Of a DNA stretch of 64,000 nucleotides, positions 34,990 through 44,617 are shown in pieces; position 1 is the first letter of the stretch, and the number at the start of each line of letters is the position of its first letter. The notes below the pieces were generated by a model, which was not told the origin of the DNA, did no database searches, and worked only from the letters and a program-made list of their open reading frames with translations. Source of the DNA: an uncultured Roseburia sp. GTDB taxonomy: Bacteria > Bacillota > Clostridia > Lachnospirales > Lachnospiraceae. A program made the position numbers and the translations under genes. The stretch is taken from assembly GCA_900550935.1 (NCBI GenBank), contig URUD01000004.1, forward strand, positions 40,547-104,546. The letters run 5' to 3'.

Positions 34990-37900
34990 GGTCTTCCTTC
35001 CTTTCTGCAGCCAGCCCGGACTGTTTTTTCCGGCTTATTGCATAGAATACTGCACTCAATACGATAAGGATTGCAAATACTGTGATGCAGGAAATGTAAG
35101 CTGCTCTCCACCAGGTCATCACATTTTCACTGTGTGTGGTCTCATTGATCCCGTTCATTGCTGCACTGTTTACCAGAGCATATAACAGATAATGAAGATT
35201 CTGTTTTACTGCCAGAAGCATCTCACGGTCGCCCTTTAATGCGTCTCCGCTCCAGTAGGTGATCTCATCACTGGTTCCAAATCCACAGAATGCAGTGGTT
35301 CCTGCAAGGATGGATTCTTTCGGAGATGCCTTTAATGCAACTCCGGTGAAGTCGGTTACATTGTAACCTTTAAAGCCCCACTCGTTACGCATGATCTGAA
35401 CCTGAACTCCTGCATTTGCACTGGATGGGACTGCACCAATACGGTTATAGGAACTCATAACGCCTCTTGCGCCTTCTGTATAAGTATCTGCTTTTGTCTC
35501 ATCTGCTTCAAAAGATGCCGGTTTTCCGTTTGCTTCAAATGCCTGCTGCAGTCCACGAAGCTCTAACTCTCTCGCTTTCTGCTCATTCATAAAGACTGCG
35601 ATTCCGGAACGGTTGATCTCCTGATCGTTAAATGCTGCATGTTTGATGTTGACCAGGGTTCCCTTGGACTGTGCCCCCTGAATGACTGCACTTCCGATGT
35701 ATCCCGTCAGGATCGGGTCTTCTGAATAATACTCCGCTCCACGGCTGTTGTATGCGTGACGATGGATATTCATACCAGGTCCGATCATGATCGGAAGATT
35801 TAATACCAGCGTACTCTCACCCAGTGTGATCTCTCCATTTTCATATGCCAGTTCTTTGTTCCAGCTATATGCGATATTCTGTGGTGTTACACCAACACGG
35901 GTTCCATAATCATAATCTGCTGCATCTTCATACGGAACGCCCTGATAAGATCCTTCTGTCAGATAATGAGAATCGGATCCGTTTGGACCGTCATCAGCGG
36001 TATACTGCATCAGTCCGACGGATGGGATCGCTGCGATATTATGGAATGCGTTTCCTGCAAAATTCAAAAACTCATCAACGGTTACTTTATTGATCAGCTC
36101 ATCCCAGCGCGGATCATCAAAATCTGCACCTTTTAAATCATTGATCGTCAGGTCACTTGTGGTATCCCCAAAGATCAGGTCTGATGTGTCATCGTCTGTC
36201 TTTAACTCGATAAGATCATCTCCAAGCAATCTGGAAAGTGTTTCATTTGCAGATAATCCTGATATTGTCTTCGGGAAAGTTCCGTTCCAGTCACTTCTGG
36301 AAAGGTAAGTTACGGTATCCGGGATAAAGGAATTGATATCCATGGAGTAATCTCCGTCAGAAACCGCATTTGTGATCTCTGTACCATTTTTGCTGACTGC
36401 AAAGGTCTGGTTGTCTACTTCTCCATCCCAGTTCCAGGTATAGGATTTTCCGGCATCTCCATCTGCCGTCATGCCATCCTCTGTTGTCTTGCCCTGTGCT
36501 GCAAGGATATTGTTTAACGCATCATGGGCATCTGTTCCGATCGCCAGATAATAAGTGCCCGGATCTACGATATAGGTTTTTGCACTGTTTGCATCGTAGC
36601 TTGCCAGATTGGAAAGATCGATGTTCATCGTGATCGTCTGGCTCTCTCCCGGTTCAAGCGTCTGTGTCTTTTCAAAGTCCATCAGCTGTACAGCTGACTT
36701 TTCGATCTGATTCTGTCTGTCATAATCTGTATATGGAGTCTGTGCGTATACCTGCACAACTGCCTTGCCTGCTGCATCGCCGGTATTTTTTGTTGTTACC
36801 GTAACTTCTGCTGTCTTTTTATCTTCTGCGATCACAGCAGAGTCCATCGTCTGCTCAAAGGTCGTATAGGAAAGTCCATAGCCAAACGGATATACTACCT
36901 CATTGCTGTAGTCCCAGGTTCCATCGGTATCAGAAACCGTTCCGTCTTCGTTTGCGTATGTTCCTGCGGATGCCTCTGCGCCACCATTTCCAAGGACAAT
37001 GTCTGCATATCTCGTCTCATAGTAACGATAACCGGTGTAAATGCCCTCTGCCTCTACCAGATAAGAGTTGACATTTGCTGCCTCTGCAAAATCGCTCGCA
37101 TTCTCCCATGGGATATTTCCATAGTTCTGCATTGCCGGTGCTAATGCACTGTTCTTTGCAAATACATCACCTAAATGTGCGGATGGAGAAACGGTTCCGT
37201 TTAATACATCAGCAACACCATAGAAACCATAGGCACCCGGATAACCGATCCAGAGGATCGCATCGATATCCGGATCATCCTCCAGATTTGCGATCTCCAT
37301 CGGGTTGGTCGCATTGACAAGTACGATCACTTTATCAAAGTTTGCTTTTGCCTCGTTAATGATCTCCATCTCTTCGTCACTGAGACTTAAGATGTTTCCT
37401 GTCACGGTCTCAACGCCGTCTGCCCTGCCTTCCCCGCCAGGATAATAGCCTTCGCCACCTTCTCCGCCAGGTCTGCCGACAACAACGATCGCCGCGTCAT
37501 TGTATTCATCATATTGGGAATTATAATCTGGATTTAAGCTTTTCAGATCATCCAGTGTCAGTTCGTGTGGATCGTCATAAGCTGTGATCTCCTCATAGCT
37601 CGGAAGAATACCACCACCAAACTGTGGGGTTGTCCATTCTTTGTCTGCAAAAAATGCCTCATATGCAGATAACATGGACGGGTTTAGCTGGAAGCCTCTC
37701 TGCTCAAATGCATCAAAGATCTGTACTGTAGATTTACCATCCGGTACACTACCGCCGGAGTTACCATAAACCGGTGCGTAGCTTCGGACACCAAATAATG
37801 TGATTTTTGCGTCGTTTGCCAGTGGCAGCACGCTGTTATCATTTTTCAGAAGTGCGAATGTCTCCTGAGAGGTACGGATTGCCAGTTCCTGAAAGCCCTC

Positions 37901-38107
37901 ATACGCTTCCCTGGCAGTCGTAAATTCTGACTTGTAGGTCCACGCATCCTCTGCCCCATCTGTCACGGTCACCTGGCTTCTTGTTCCTACGAAAGCATCT
38001 ACCGAAGTACGATAGGTTTCAAGGATATTTCCTGCCAGTAATGAAATGGTCAGAAATAATGCGGATGTGGTACCTACACCACGCCATACATTGGATCTCT
38101 TAAACAT
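34970..38107 (-). CDS. Membrane-anchored GH3 beta-glucosidase with permuted domain order
   Basis: 1045 residues. A membrane helix at about residues 12-32 and another at about 1005-1028 enclose an extracellular enzyme. The order is reversed from ordinary GH3. The alpha/beta domain (ETFALLKNDNSVLPL near 80-95) and the fibronectin-like domain (YTTFEQTMD near 410) come first. The TIM-barrel catalytic domain follows from about 640, with ADDGPNG, GPGMNIHRHAYNSRGAEY, NIKHAAFNDQE and the nucleophile in VTDFTG at about Asp919. Reversed GH3 proteins are known from Butyrivibrio and Ruminococcus. The double anchor suggests digestion of glucosides at the cell face. AAAGGAGG precedes the ATG. Confidence 0.88.
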   Translation of the reverse strand: MFKRSNVWRGVGTTSALFLTISLLAGNILETYRTSVDAFVGTRSQVTVTDGAEDAWTYKSEFTTAREAYEGFQELAIRTSQETFALLKNDNSVLPLANDAKITLFGVRSYAPVYGNSGGSVPDGKSTVQIFDAFEQRGFQLNPSMLSAYEAFFADKEWTTPQFGGGILPSYEEITAYDDPHELTLDDLKSLNPDYNSQYDEYNDAAIVVVGRPGGEGGEGYYPGGEGRADGVETVTGNILSLSDEEMEIINEAKANFDKVIVLVNATNPMEIANLEDDPDIDAILWIGYPGAYGFYGVADVLNGTVSPSAHLGDVFAKNSALAPAMQNYGNIPWENASDFAEAANVNSYLVEAEGIYTGYRYYETRYADIVLGNGGAEASAGTYANEDGTVSDTDGTWDYSNEVVYPFGYGLSYTTFEQTMDSAVIAEDKKTAEVTVTTKNTGDAAGKAVVQVYAQTPYTDYDRQNQIEKSAVQLMDFEKTQTLEPGESQTITMNIDLSNLASYDANSAKTYIVDPGTYYLAIGTDAHDALNNILAAQGKTTEDGMTADGDAGKSYTWNWDGEVDNQTFAVSKNGTEITNAVSDGDYSMDINSFIPDTVTYLSRSDWNGTFPKTISGLSANETLSRLLGDDLIELKTDDDTSDLIFGDTTSDLTINDLKGADFDDPRWDELINKVTVDEFLNFAGNAFHNIAAIPSVGLMQYTADDGPNGSDSHYLTEGSYQGVPYEDAADYDYGTRVGVTPQNIAYSWNKELAYENGEITLGESTLVLNLPIMIGPGMNIHRHAYNSRGAEYYSEDPILTGYIGSAVIQGAQSKGTLVNIKHAAFNDQEINRSGIAVFMNEQKARELELRGLQQAFEANGKPASFEADETKADTYTEGARGVMSSYNRIGAVPSSANAGVQVQIMRNEWGFKGYNVTDFTGVALKASPKESILAGTTAFCGFGTSDEITYWSGDALKGDREMLLAVKQNLHYLLYALVNSAAMNGINETTHSENVMTWWRAAYISCITVFAILIVLSAVFYAISRKKQSGLAAERKEDHEKGNQ

Positions 38108-38140
38108 AATACTCTTCTCCTCCTTTGTTTCGATGAGAAA

Positions 38141-38188
38141 AGGTTATCAGCTTTTTGAAATCCAGACAATGCCTTTTGCCTGAACTGT
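38141..38188 (-). promoter_or_regulatory. Promoter and LytTR-type operator of the permuted GH3
   Basis: On minus, TTGTCT, 17 bases, TAACCT (38141-38169) forms a modest promoter. Just upstream, at 38180-38188, ACAGTTCAG matches the LytTR half-site WMMGTTNRK exactly, centred near -49. The adjacent LytTR response regulator is the obvious candidate to bind it. A second half-site is not convincing. Confidence 0.42.
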
Positions 38189-38200
38189 CTTTTTTGTGAC

Positions 38201-39484
38201 TTATTTTGCAATCGGCAATAAAATATTCAATGAAAAAATACCATCTTTTGAGCCTGCCGACAGATATCCGTGATATTTTTCCGTGATCATGCGGATGCTC
38301 TTCATTCCAAATCCATGATACCGTTTGTCTTTCTTCGTCGTCTCCGGCAGTCCGTCATCAAATGACACCACACCCATGTGATAATTTTCAAAATGGATCA
38401 TGAGCATTCCCCTGCTCTCTTTCACACGGATATTGATACAGCGTTTCTCCTCATCCGTCAGCTTGTCCACCGCCTCGATCGCATTATCGATCGCATTTCC
38501 AAACAGGGAATAGATATCTGACTGCTTCATAAAAGAGAGAAGTTCTCCCTCCATCATGCAGTCCAAACGGATCTTTTTATTCTCACATTGCATGAATTTT
38601 TCCATTAAAAGGACATCAAGTGCCTCATTTCCCGACTTAAACGCTGTATCATAGATACTGATCGCACGGTTTAATTCCGCCAGTTCCTCCTCTGAGATAT
38701 GATTTCCGATCGAAGCGATCTGATTCTTGATATCATGGCACTTGATATTGATCAGGTCGATCGTTTCCCTCGACAGTTTCATCTGCTGTTTCTGCTGATA
38801 AAGCATATGCTGCATGATCGCATTGCTCTCCTGTTCTTTTTCATTTCGTGTGATCTCACACTGTAAGGTCAGTAAAAACAGACAGCAGATCATATCAAAC
38901 AGGTTAAATACCGTGTATGGCCCGATCCCCACCGCATACCGATCGAACAGGTTCTGGAAAAAATTCGTACAGAGCTGCATTCCGATCAAAAGTGACAGCA
39001 CCGCCGGCGAACTGCTGAAAGCACTGCCGCTTTCTCTCCGCAGCCGCTTTCCAAAAAAAATGCCAAAGCCAATTTCCAGTACTGCAGCCAGAAAAAAATA
39101 ACCGATATCAAGGATCAGTTCGCTCTGCAGTCCTCCGTTCCACAACGGCATCAGGAGTGTCCGCACTGCTTTGTAGCAGAAATGCTGTGAGGCCCCTGCG
39201 GCTGTAACATAAAATGCCGCTTCCACAAATACAAAATGATAACAGAACAGAACTCCGCCAATACAGAGGAAAAAGAATGCAACCGTGCGCAGGCTCTCGA
39301 TCCACGCATTGTCAAACGGGATCAGGCTCCACAATACCGACACTGCAAGCATCCCGGCTAAAACAGTAATCACTCTTAACGCAAAACATCTGCGGCGTTC
39401 CCCTCCCCAGGTAAAAAACGCCGCAGACAATAAGATTTCAAACACATATCCATTATTCTGGAAAAACAACTGCACCAAACTCAT
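38201..39484 (-). CDS. Sensor histidine kinase, AgrC/GHKL type
   Basis: 427 residues. Six to seven membrane helices in the first 215 are followed by a dimerisation helix with the phospho-acceptor His in KCHDIKNQ (about residue 250). The GHKL ATPase follows, with N-box NAIDNAIEAV and G-box YHGFGMKSI. AgrC-like kinases sense peptides or small molecules at the membrane. The ATGA overlap with the response regulator makes a clear two-component pair. No AgrD-like peptide gene was found nearby. The ligand is unknown; the neighbouring GH3 suggests a glycan-related signal. Confidence 0.9.
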   Translation of the reverse strand: MSLVQLFFQNNGYVFEILLSAAFFTWGGERRRCFALRVITVLAGMLAVSVLWSLIPFDNAWIESLRTVAFFFLCIGGVLFCYHFVFVEAAFYVTAAGASQHFCYKAVRTLLMPLWNGGLQSELILDIGYFFLAAVLEIGFGIFFGKRLRRESGSAFSSSPAVLSLLIGMQLCTNFFQNLFDRYAVGIGPYTVFNLFDMICCLFLLTLQCEITRNEKEQESNAIMQHMLYQQKQQMKLSRETIDLINIKCHDIKNQIASIGNHISEEELAELNRAISIYDTAFKSGNEALDVLLMEKFMQCENKKIRLDCMMEGELLSFMKQSDIYSLFGNAIDNAIEAVDKLTDEEKRCINIRVKESRGMLMIHFENYHMGVVSFDDGLPETTKKDKRYHGFGMKSIRMITEKYHGYLSAGSKDGIFSLNILLPIAK

Positions 39485-40194
39485 AACACATTATCCTTCC
39501 CCATTACCTCTGCCAGTTCCGTCATAAATGTCTTTTTACGTGGACGACTGATCTGGAGTTCCTCTCCACCGGTCATCATTAAGGTATATCCATTCACTCC
39601 GGTAATATGTCTCTGATTGACCAGATAACATTTATTACATCGTAAAAATCCTTTGTCTTTTAATTTTTCCTCCGTCTCAAGCAGGGTTCCACTGCCATCC
39701 ACCACGCCTTCCTCTGTATGATATAACAGTTTGTGTCCCTGTACTTCAATATAGCGGATCTCTCTTAACAGAAGCCGTATATAACCGCTCTGGCGCACTA
39801 CCAGAATTGCCTCTTCCGCCTCCTGATACCGCGCCAGGATCCGCTTTAACTTTAATTCAAAATCTCCATAATGCACCGGTTTGACCAGATAATCTGCTGC
39901 ACCTACCTCATATCCCTTTACCGCAAAGCCCGCCATATTGGTTACAAATACCAGTACCACTTTCTGGTCGAGCTTTCTCATTCTGCGTGCAGCTTCCATC
40001 CCGTTCATTCCCGGAAGCTCAATATCCATAAAAACAACGTCATAAACCATTCGATAGTCATTCAGAAAATCCAGTGCATCACCAAAAACTTTTATTTCAA
40101 ATGTTTCTTGATGTTCCTGCGCATAACGCTCCAAAAAGGATGATAACTTTTCTGCAGCCTCTCTGTTATCTTCTACAATGGCAAGTTTATACAT
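39481..40194 (-). CDS. LytTR-family response regulator
   Basis: 237 residues. The receiver domain has DVVFMDIELPG with the phospho-acceptor Asp near residue 57 and the conserved Lys in LVKP. A LytTR DNA-binding domain spans about 135-235 (FLRCNKCYLVNQRHI). The ATG at 40194 is chosen because ATGGAG lies 6 bases upstream; the longer reading from 40275 would run into the 3' end of the flavodiiron gene. It forms a pair with the downstream kinase (4-base overlap) and probably controls the permuted GH3 gene, which has a matching operator. Confidence 0.9.
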   Translation of the reverse strand: MYKLAIVEDNREAAEKLSSFLERYAQEHQETFEIKVFGDALDFLNDYRMVYDVVFMDIELPGMNGMEAARRMRKLDQKVVLVFVTNMAGFAVKGYEVGAADYLVKPVHYGDFELKLKRILARYQEAEEAILVVRQSGYIRLLLREIRYIEVQGHKLLYHTEEGVVDGSGTLLETEEKLKDKGFLRCNKCYLVNQRHITGVNGYTLMMTGGEELQISRPRKKTFMTELAEVMGKDNVL

Positions 40195-40216
40195 AGTTTT
40201 CTCCATTTCTGACTTT

Positions 40217-41416
40217 TTACATCGTCTGTACGATCGCATCCGCAAATGCTTCCAGTTCCGCTCTCTGGTCAGCAAGCATTGCCGATTTTATCGTCACCTG
40301 GGTATCTAATACCGTAACCTCTTTCAATTCGGAAAGTTTTTCCCGCATCTGTTTTGCCGCCATAGCTGCCCAGGTTCCGTTCTCCATCAGTGCCACCGTC
40401 TTTTTCTGTACTGCCAGCGCTTTCATATCGGAAAGCAGATTTTCCATTACCGGATAAATGCCTCCGTTATAGGTCGGTGCTGCAAATACCAGATGGCTGG
40501 CACGGAAGATCTCGCTGATCAGTTCGGAAACGTGGGTATTGGAAACATCATACACCTCTATTTTGCGGATGCCACGCTCGGAGAGTGCACCGGCAAGTGC
40601 ATCTGCCGCGGAAGCGGTATCTCCATACATGGATGCATACATGATGACAACGGCTTTCTCCTCTGCCTCATAGGTGCTCCACTTCTGATATTTTTCTAAG
40701 ATATAGCCGAGATTTTCTCTCCAGATTGGTCCATGCAGTGGACAGATCACAGCAATCTCAAGCCCCGCTGCCTTTTTCAGCAATGCCTGCACGGATGTGC
40801 CATACTTACCAACAATATTGGTATAATAACGTCTGGCATCATCCAGCCAGTCCCGGTCAAAATCCACTTCATCTGCAAAAATATTACCGTTTAACGCGCC
40901 AAATGTTCCAAAGCCATCCGCTGAGAATAACACCTTGTCCTTATCATCATAAGTTACCATTGCCTCCGGCCAGTGTACCATCGGTGCCATCACAAAATGC
41001 AGCGTATGTGCTCCGGTTGCAAGCGTGTCGCCCTCTTTTACCACAATGGCGCGCTCTGCATAGTCTGTCCCAAAGAACTGTTTCATCATGCCAAATGTTT
41101 TTGCATTTCCCACAACTTTTACATCCGGGTATCTTCTCACAATGTCAGCGATCATGGCGCAGTGATCCGGTTCCATATGGTTTACAACCAGATAATCCAA
41201 AGTTCTGTCCGCCAACACATGCTCAAGATTTTCAAAAAACTGCCCTGCTACGGAAGCATCCACCGTATCGAGTAACACGGTTTTTTCATCTAACAATACA
41301 TAAGAATTATAAGAAACACCCCTTGGGATCGGGAATATGTTTTCAAACAGAGCCAGTCTTCTGTCACTTGCTCCAACCCATACGATTTCCTCTGTCACAT
41401 TTCTTGTCTGATACAT
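40217..41416 (-). CDS. fprA: A-type flavoprotein (flavodiiron oxygen/NO reductase)
   Basis: 399 residues. The N-terminal metallo-beta-lactamase-like domain carries the diiron ligands H80-x-E82-x-D84-H85 in NHMEPDH, with further His at about 147 (VHWPE) and 230 (PLHGP). The C-terminal flavodoxin domain has the FMN loop YASMYGDTASA. FprA-type enzymes reduce oxygen to water or NO to N2O and protect anaerobes. AGGGAGG precedes the ATG at 41416. The gene lies upstream of the two-component pair with a 22-base gap and downstream of the secA terminator. Confidence 0.93.
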   Translation of the reverse strand: MYQTRNVTEEIVWVGASDRRLALFENIFPIPRGVSYNSYVLLDEKTVLLDTVDASVAGQFFENLEHVLADRTLDYLVVNHMEPDHCAMIADIVRRYPDVKVVGNAKTFGMMKQFFGTDYAERAIVVKEGDTLATGAHTLHFVMAPMVHWPEAMVTYDDKDKVLFSADGFGTFGALNGNIFADEVDFDRDWLDDARRYYTNIVGKYGTSVQALLKKAAGLEIAVICPLHGPIWRENLGYILEKYQKWSTYEAEEKAVVIMYASMYGDTASAADALAGALSERGIRKIEVYDVSNTHVSELISEIFRASHLVFAAPTYNGGIYPVMENLLSDMKALAVQKKTVALMENGTWAAMAAKQMREKLSELKEVTVLDTQVTIKSAMLADQRAELEAFADAIVQTM

Positions 41417-41452
41417 TGTATTTTCCTCCCTGTTCTTTGTTTTATTTTTCAG

Positions 41453-41484
41453 AAAAAGGAGAGCGGTCAAAAGCTCTCCTTTTT
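41453..41484 (-). terminator. Terminator after secA
   Basis: A perfect 12-bp stem AAAAAGGAGAGC/GCTCTCCTTTTT with an 8-base loop, 17 bases beyond the secA stop. It can act on both strands. Confidence 0.92.
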
Positions 41485-41501
41485 AATTTATGATACTGTC
41501 A

Positions 41502-44069
41502 TTATGCCATTCTGCCACAGCACTGTTTATATTTTTTGCCTGAACCGCAAGGACATGGATCGTTTGGATATACCTTTGCCGCTGCACGTTTCTTTGGTGT
41601 GTTGGCTGAGTCATCCTTGTTTGTTCCGGTTACCTTGGCAACCTGCTCACGCTCTACTTTTTCTTCAATCTTTACATGATATAAGAGACGGATGGTGTCT
41701 TCCTGGATATTTGCGATCATGTCATCAAACATATCAAATCCTGCCATCTTGTACTCTACCAGCGGATCACGCTGTCCGTATGCCTGAAGTCCGATCCCCT
41801 GACGTAACTGATCCATATCGTCGATATGATCCATCCATTTGCGGTCGATCACTTTTAATAAGACAACGCGCTCTAACTCTCTGAACTGCTCCGGCTCCGG
41901 GAACTCAGTCTCCTTTGCCTCATACAGTTTGACTGCACGCTCTTTTAACAGATGTTTGAGTTCTTTTTCATTCTTAACGGAATCCACATCCTCTGCACTT
42001 ACCGGTTTTAATGGGATCAGGTCAGTCAATAACTGGTTTAATTCATTTAAATCCCATTCTTCTTTTGGAATATCCGAAGAAATGCAGGTATCTACACAGC
42101 TCTCCACACGGTCTGTGATCATCTTGAAGATCACATCGCGCATATTCTCTCCGTTTAATACACGAAGACGCTCTGCGTAAATGATCTCTCTCTGGTCATT
42201 CATGACCTGATCATACTCTAACAGATTCTTTCTGATACCAAAGTTATTACCCTCGATCTTGGTCTGTGCTTTCTCAATCGCAGAGGTAAGCATCTTATGC
42301 TGGATCTGTTCGTTTTCCGGAACTCCAAGAGTATTGAAGATCTCCATCAGCTTCTCGGAACCAAACAGACGCATCAGATCGTCCTCCAGAGAAATGAAGA
42401 ACTGGGACTCACCCGGATCTCCCTGACGTCCGGCACGTCCACGTAACTGGTTATCAATACGTCTTGACTCATGACGCTCGGTACCGATGATCTTAAGTCC
42501 GCCGGCTGCCTTTGCCTCATCATCCAGTTTGATATCCGTACCACGTCCTGCCATGTTGGTTGCGATCGTAACGGCACCGTGTACACCGGCTCCGGCAACG
42601 ATCTCTGCCTCTTTCTCATGGAATTTTGCGTTCAATACGGTATGTGGGATACCCTCTTTCTTTAACAGGTCACTGATCGTCTCGGAAATATCAATCGTGA
42701 TCGTACCAACTAAGACTGGCTGTCCTTTTGCATGTGCAGCTTTTACTTCGTCAACAACTGCATGATATTTCTCTTTCTTAGTCTTATATACGGCATCCTG
42801 TTTATCAATACGCTGTACCGGACGGTTGGTCGGTATTTCGATCACATCCATGCCATAGATATCACGGAACTCTTTTTCCTCGGTCAGCGCAGTACCGGTC
42901 ATTCCCGATTTCTTCTCGAATTTATTAAAGAAGTTCTGGAACGTGATCGTTGCAAGGGTCTTACTCTCACGTTTTACCTTTACATGCTCTTTTGCCTCGA
43001 TTGCCTGATGCAGGCCATCGGAATAACGACGTCCCGGCATGATACGTCCGGTAAACTCGTCTACGATCATAACCTGATCATCTTTTACCACATAATCCTG
43101 ATCGCGGAACATTAAATTGTGTGCACGCAGTGCAAGGATAATGTTGTGCTGGATCTCCAAATTCTCCGCATCTGCAAGGTTGTCGATCTTAAAGAACTGC
43201 TCAACTTTTTTCACACCTTCCTGCGTAAGGCTTACGACTTTATCTTTCTCATTGACAATGAAATCTCCGTTCTCTTGCTGCTCCACGCCCATGATGGCAT
43301 CCATCTTGGAGTACTCCGGCACATCATCGCCACGTTTCATCTGTTTTGCAAGGATATCACATGCCTCATACAGACGGGTTGATTTTCCGCTCTGTCCGGA
43401 AATGATAAGCGGTGTACGCGCCTCATCGATCAATACGGAGTCGACCTCATCGATGATCGCATAGTGAAGTCCTCTCTGTACGAGCTGCTCTTTGTAAATT
43501 ACCATGTTGTCTCTCAGATAATCAAATCCGAGCTCGTTGTTGGTAACGTAAGTAATATCACAGTTATAGGCATCACGGCGTTCATCGTTTGTCATCTCGT
43601 TTAATACAACACCGACTTTTAAACCGAGGAACTCATGAACCTGCCCCATCCACTCCGCATCACGCTTTGCCAGATAATCATTGACTGTTACGATGCAGAC
43701 ACCTTTTCCTTCCAGCGCATTCAGGTAAGCAGGAAGTGTAGAAACCAGGGTCTTACCTTCACCGGTTCTCATCTCAGCGATACGTCCCTGATGTAAAATG
43801 ATACCACCGATGATCTGCACACGATAATGTTCCATACCAAGCACACGCTTTGCAGCTTCACGCACGGTCGCATATGCTTCCGGCAGAAGATCATCCAGGG
43901 TTTCTCCTTTTTCAAGTCGTTCTTTATATTCTTTTGTCTTGTTTTTTAATTCTTCATCCGACAGCGCAGCCATCGTATCACGGTAAGATTCTACCTTGTC
44001 AACGATCGGGTAAATTCTTTTTAATTCTCTCTCGCTGTGCGTACCGAAGATTTTTGTTAATGCACTCAT
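41502..44069 (-). CDS. secA: Preprotein translocase ATPase SecA
   Basis: 855 residues. This is the motor that pushes unfolded secretory proteins through SecYEG. Walker A RTGEGKT is at 101-107, the DEAD-box-like VDSVLIDEARTPLIISG is near 208-224, and MAGRGTD and RGRAGRQGD lie in the second nucleotide-binding fold. The C-terminal zinc-binding SEC-C motif CPCGSGKKYKQCC is intact. AAGGAG precedes the ATG. A sigma-A promoter is present at 44133-44161, divergent from the TSCPD gene. Confidence 0.97.
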   Translation of the reverse strand: MSALTKIFGTHSERELKRIYPIVDKVESYRDTMAALSDEELKNKTKEYKERLEKGETLDDLLPEAYATVREAAKRVLGMEHYRVQIIGGIILHQGRIAEMRTGEGKTLVSTLPAYLNALEGKGVCIVTVNDYLAKRDAEWMGQVHEFLGLKVGVVLNEMTNDERRDAYNCDITYVTNNELGFDYLRDNMVIYKEQLVQRGLHYAIIDEVDSVLIDEARTPLIISGQSGKSTRLYEACDILAKQMKRGDDVPEYSKMDAIMGVEQQENGDFIVNEKDKVVSLTQEGVKKVEQFFKIDNLADAENLEIQHNIILALRAHNLMFRDQDYVVKDDQVMIVDEFTGRIMPGRRYSDGLHQAIEAKEHVKVKRESKTLATITFQNFFNKFEKKSGMTGTALTEEKEFRDIYGMDVIEIPTNRPVQRIDKQDAVYKTKKEKYHAVVDEVKAAHAKGQPVLVGTITIDISETISDLLKKEGIPHTVLNAKFHEKEAEIVAGAGVHGAVTIATNMAGRGTDIKLDDEAKAAGGLKIIGTERHESRRIDNQLRGRAGRQGDPGESQFFISLEDDLMRLFGSEKLMEIFNTLGVPENEQIQHKMLTSAIEKAQTKIEGNNFGIRKNLLEYDQVMNDQREIIYAERLRVLNGENMRDVIFKMITDRVESCVDTCISSDIPKEEWDLNELNQLLTDLIPLKPVSAEDVDSVKNEKELKHLLKERAVKLYEAKETEFPEPEQFRELERVVLLKVIDRKWMDHIDDMDQLRQGIGLQAYGQRDPLVEYKMAGFDMFDDMIANIQEDTIRLLYHVKIEEKVEREQVAKVTGTNKDDSANTPKKRAAAKVYPNDPCPCGSGKKYKQCCGRMA

Positions 44070-44104
44070 AGAAACTCCTTATTCCTGTATTCGCCTCTCA
44101 AATT

Positions 44105-44122
44105 TGCGAGCCACGTCTCGCA
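44105..44122 (-). other. Hairpin in the secA leader
   Basis: TGCGAG-ACGTGG-CTCGCA on the minus strand, a 6-bp stem between the predicted secA start of transcription and its ribosome site. It has no U run and is not a terminator; a role in mRNA stability is possible. Confidence 0.35.
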
Positions 44123-44132
44123 CAATATCCAC

Positions 44133-44161
44133 ATTGTAACACTTTTCATACATTACCACAA
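44133..44161 (-). promoter_or_regulatory. Sigma-A promoter of secA
   Basis: TTGTGG, 17 bases, TACAAT on the minus strand, 64 bases upstream of the secA ATG. It is arranged back to back with the plus-strand promoter of the TSCPD gene, 20 bases apart. Confidence 0.65.
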
Positions 44162-44181
44162 TAAAAATAGCCGTAAATGTT

Positions 44182-44211
44182 TTGTGAATTTTTTATTAAC
44201 TATGCTAAAAT
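44182..44211 (+). promoter_or_regulatory. Promoter of TSCPD gene
   Basis: TTGTGA, 18 bases, TAAAAT on plus, 57 bases upstream of the TSCPD start. The hexamers are reasonable, though the spacing is one base longer than ideal. Confidence 0.5.
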
Positions 44212-44267
44212 ACCGCTTGAAAAACTGCATTTCTGTGTATATACTCTTTCACATAGGAGGAATGAAT

Positions 44268-44531
44268 ATGACTTACACTTACAAAACAAAGGGAACCTGT
44301 TCCACTTTAATCGAATTAGAATTAGATGGCAATATCGTACACAATGTTAAATTTACCGGAGGCTGCAATGGTAATTTACAGGCAATTCCAAAACTTGTAG
44401 AGGGGCTTACCGTTGAGCAGGTTGAGGAAAAGATCGGTGGTATCCACTGCGGTATGCGCTCCACATCCTGTGGCGACCAGCTTGCACGCGCCTGCCGTGA
44501 AGCATATGAGGCATCCAGGCAGGGTAACTAA
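44268..44531 (+). CDS. Stand-alone TSCPD-domain protein (TIGR03905 type)
   Basis: 87 residues. The domain resembles the C-terminal piece of class II ribonucleotide reductases, with Cys in GGCNGNLQA, GIHCGMRSTSCGDQLARAC. As a separate protein its function is not established; a metal- or nucleotide-related role is only a guess. AGGAGG lies 6 bases before the ATG at 44268, so the longer upstream reading is rejected. It is one of the few plus-strand genes and is followed by a large hairpin. Confidence 0.85.
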   Translation: MTYTYKTKGTCSTLIELELDGNIVHNVKFTGGCNGNLQAIPKLVEGLTVEQVEEKIGGIHCGMRSTSCGDQLARACREAYEASRQGN

Positions 44532-44617
44532 ACCAGTCTCTACTTGCGCCGTGCAAAAGCGGCTGCCCACTTAAATATCCTGCCGCGTACAATTTTAACT
44601 ATAACAAGTTTTTATTA

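Noticed and set aside
40726..41493. A 255-codon open frame on plus
   Set aside because: Antisense to the flavodiiron gene, with very high Pro, His and Gln, and running through the secA terminator.
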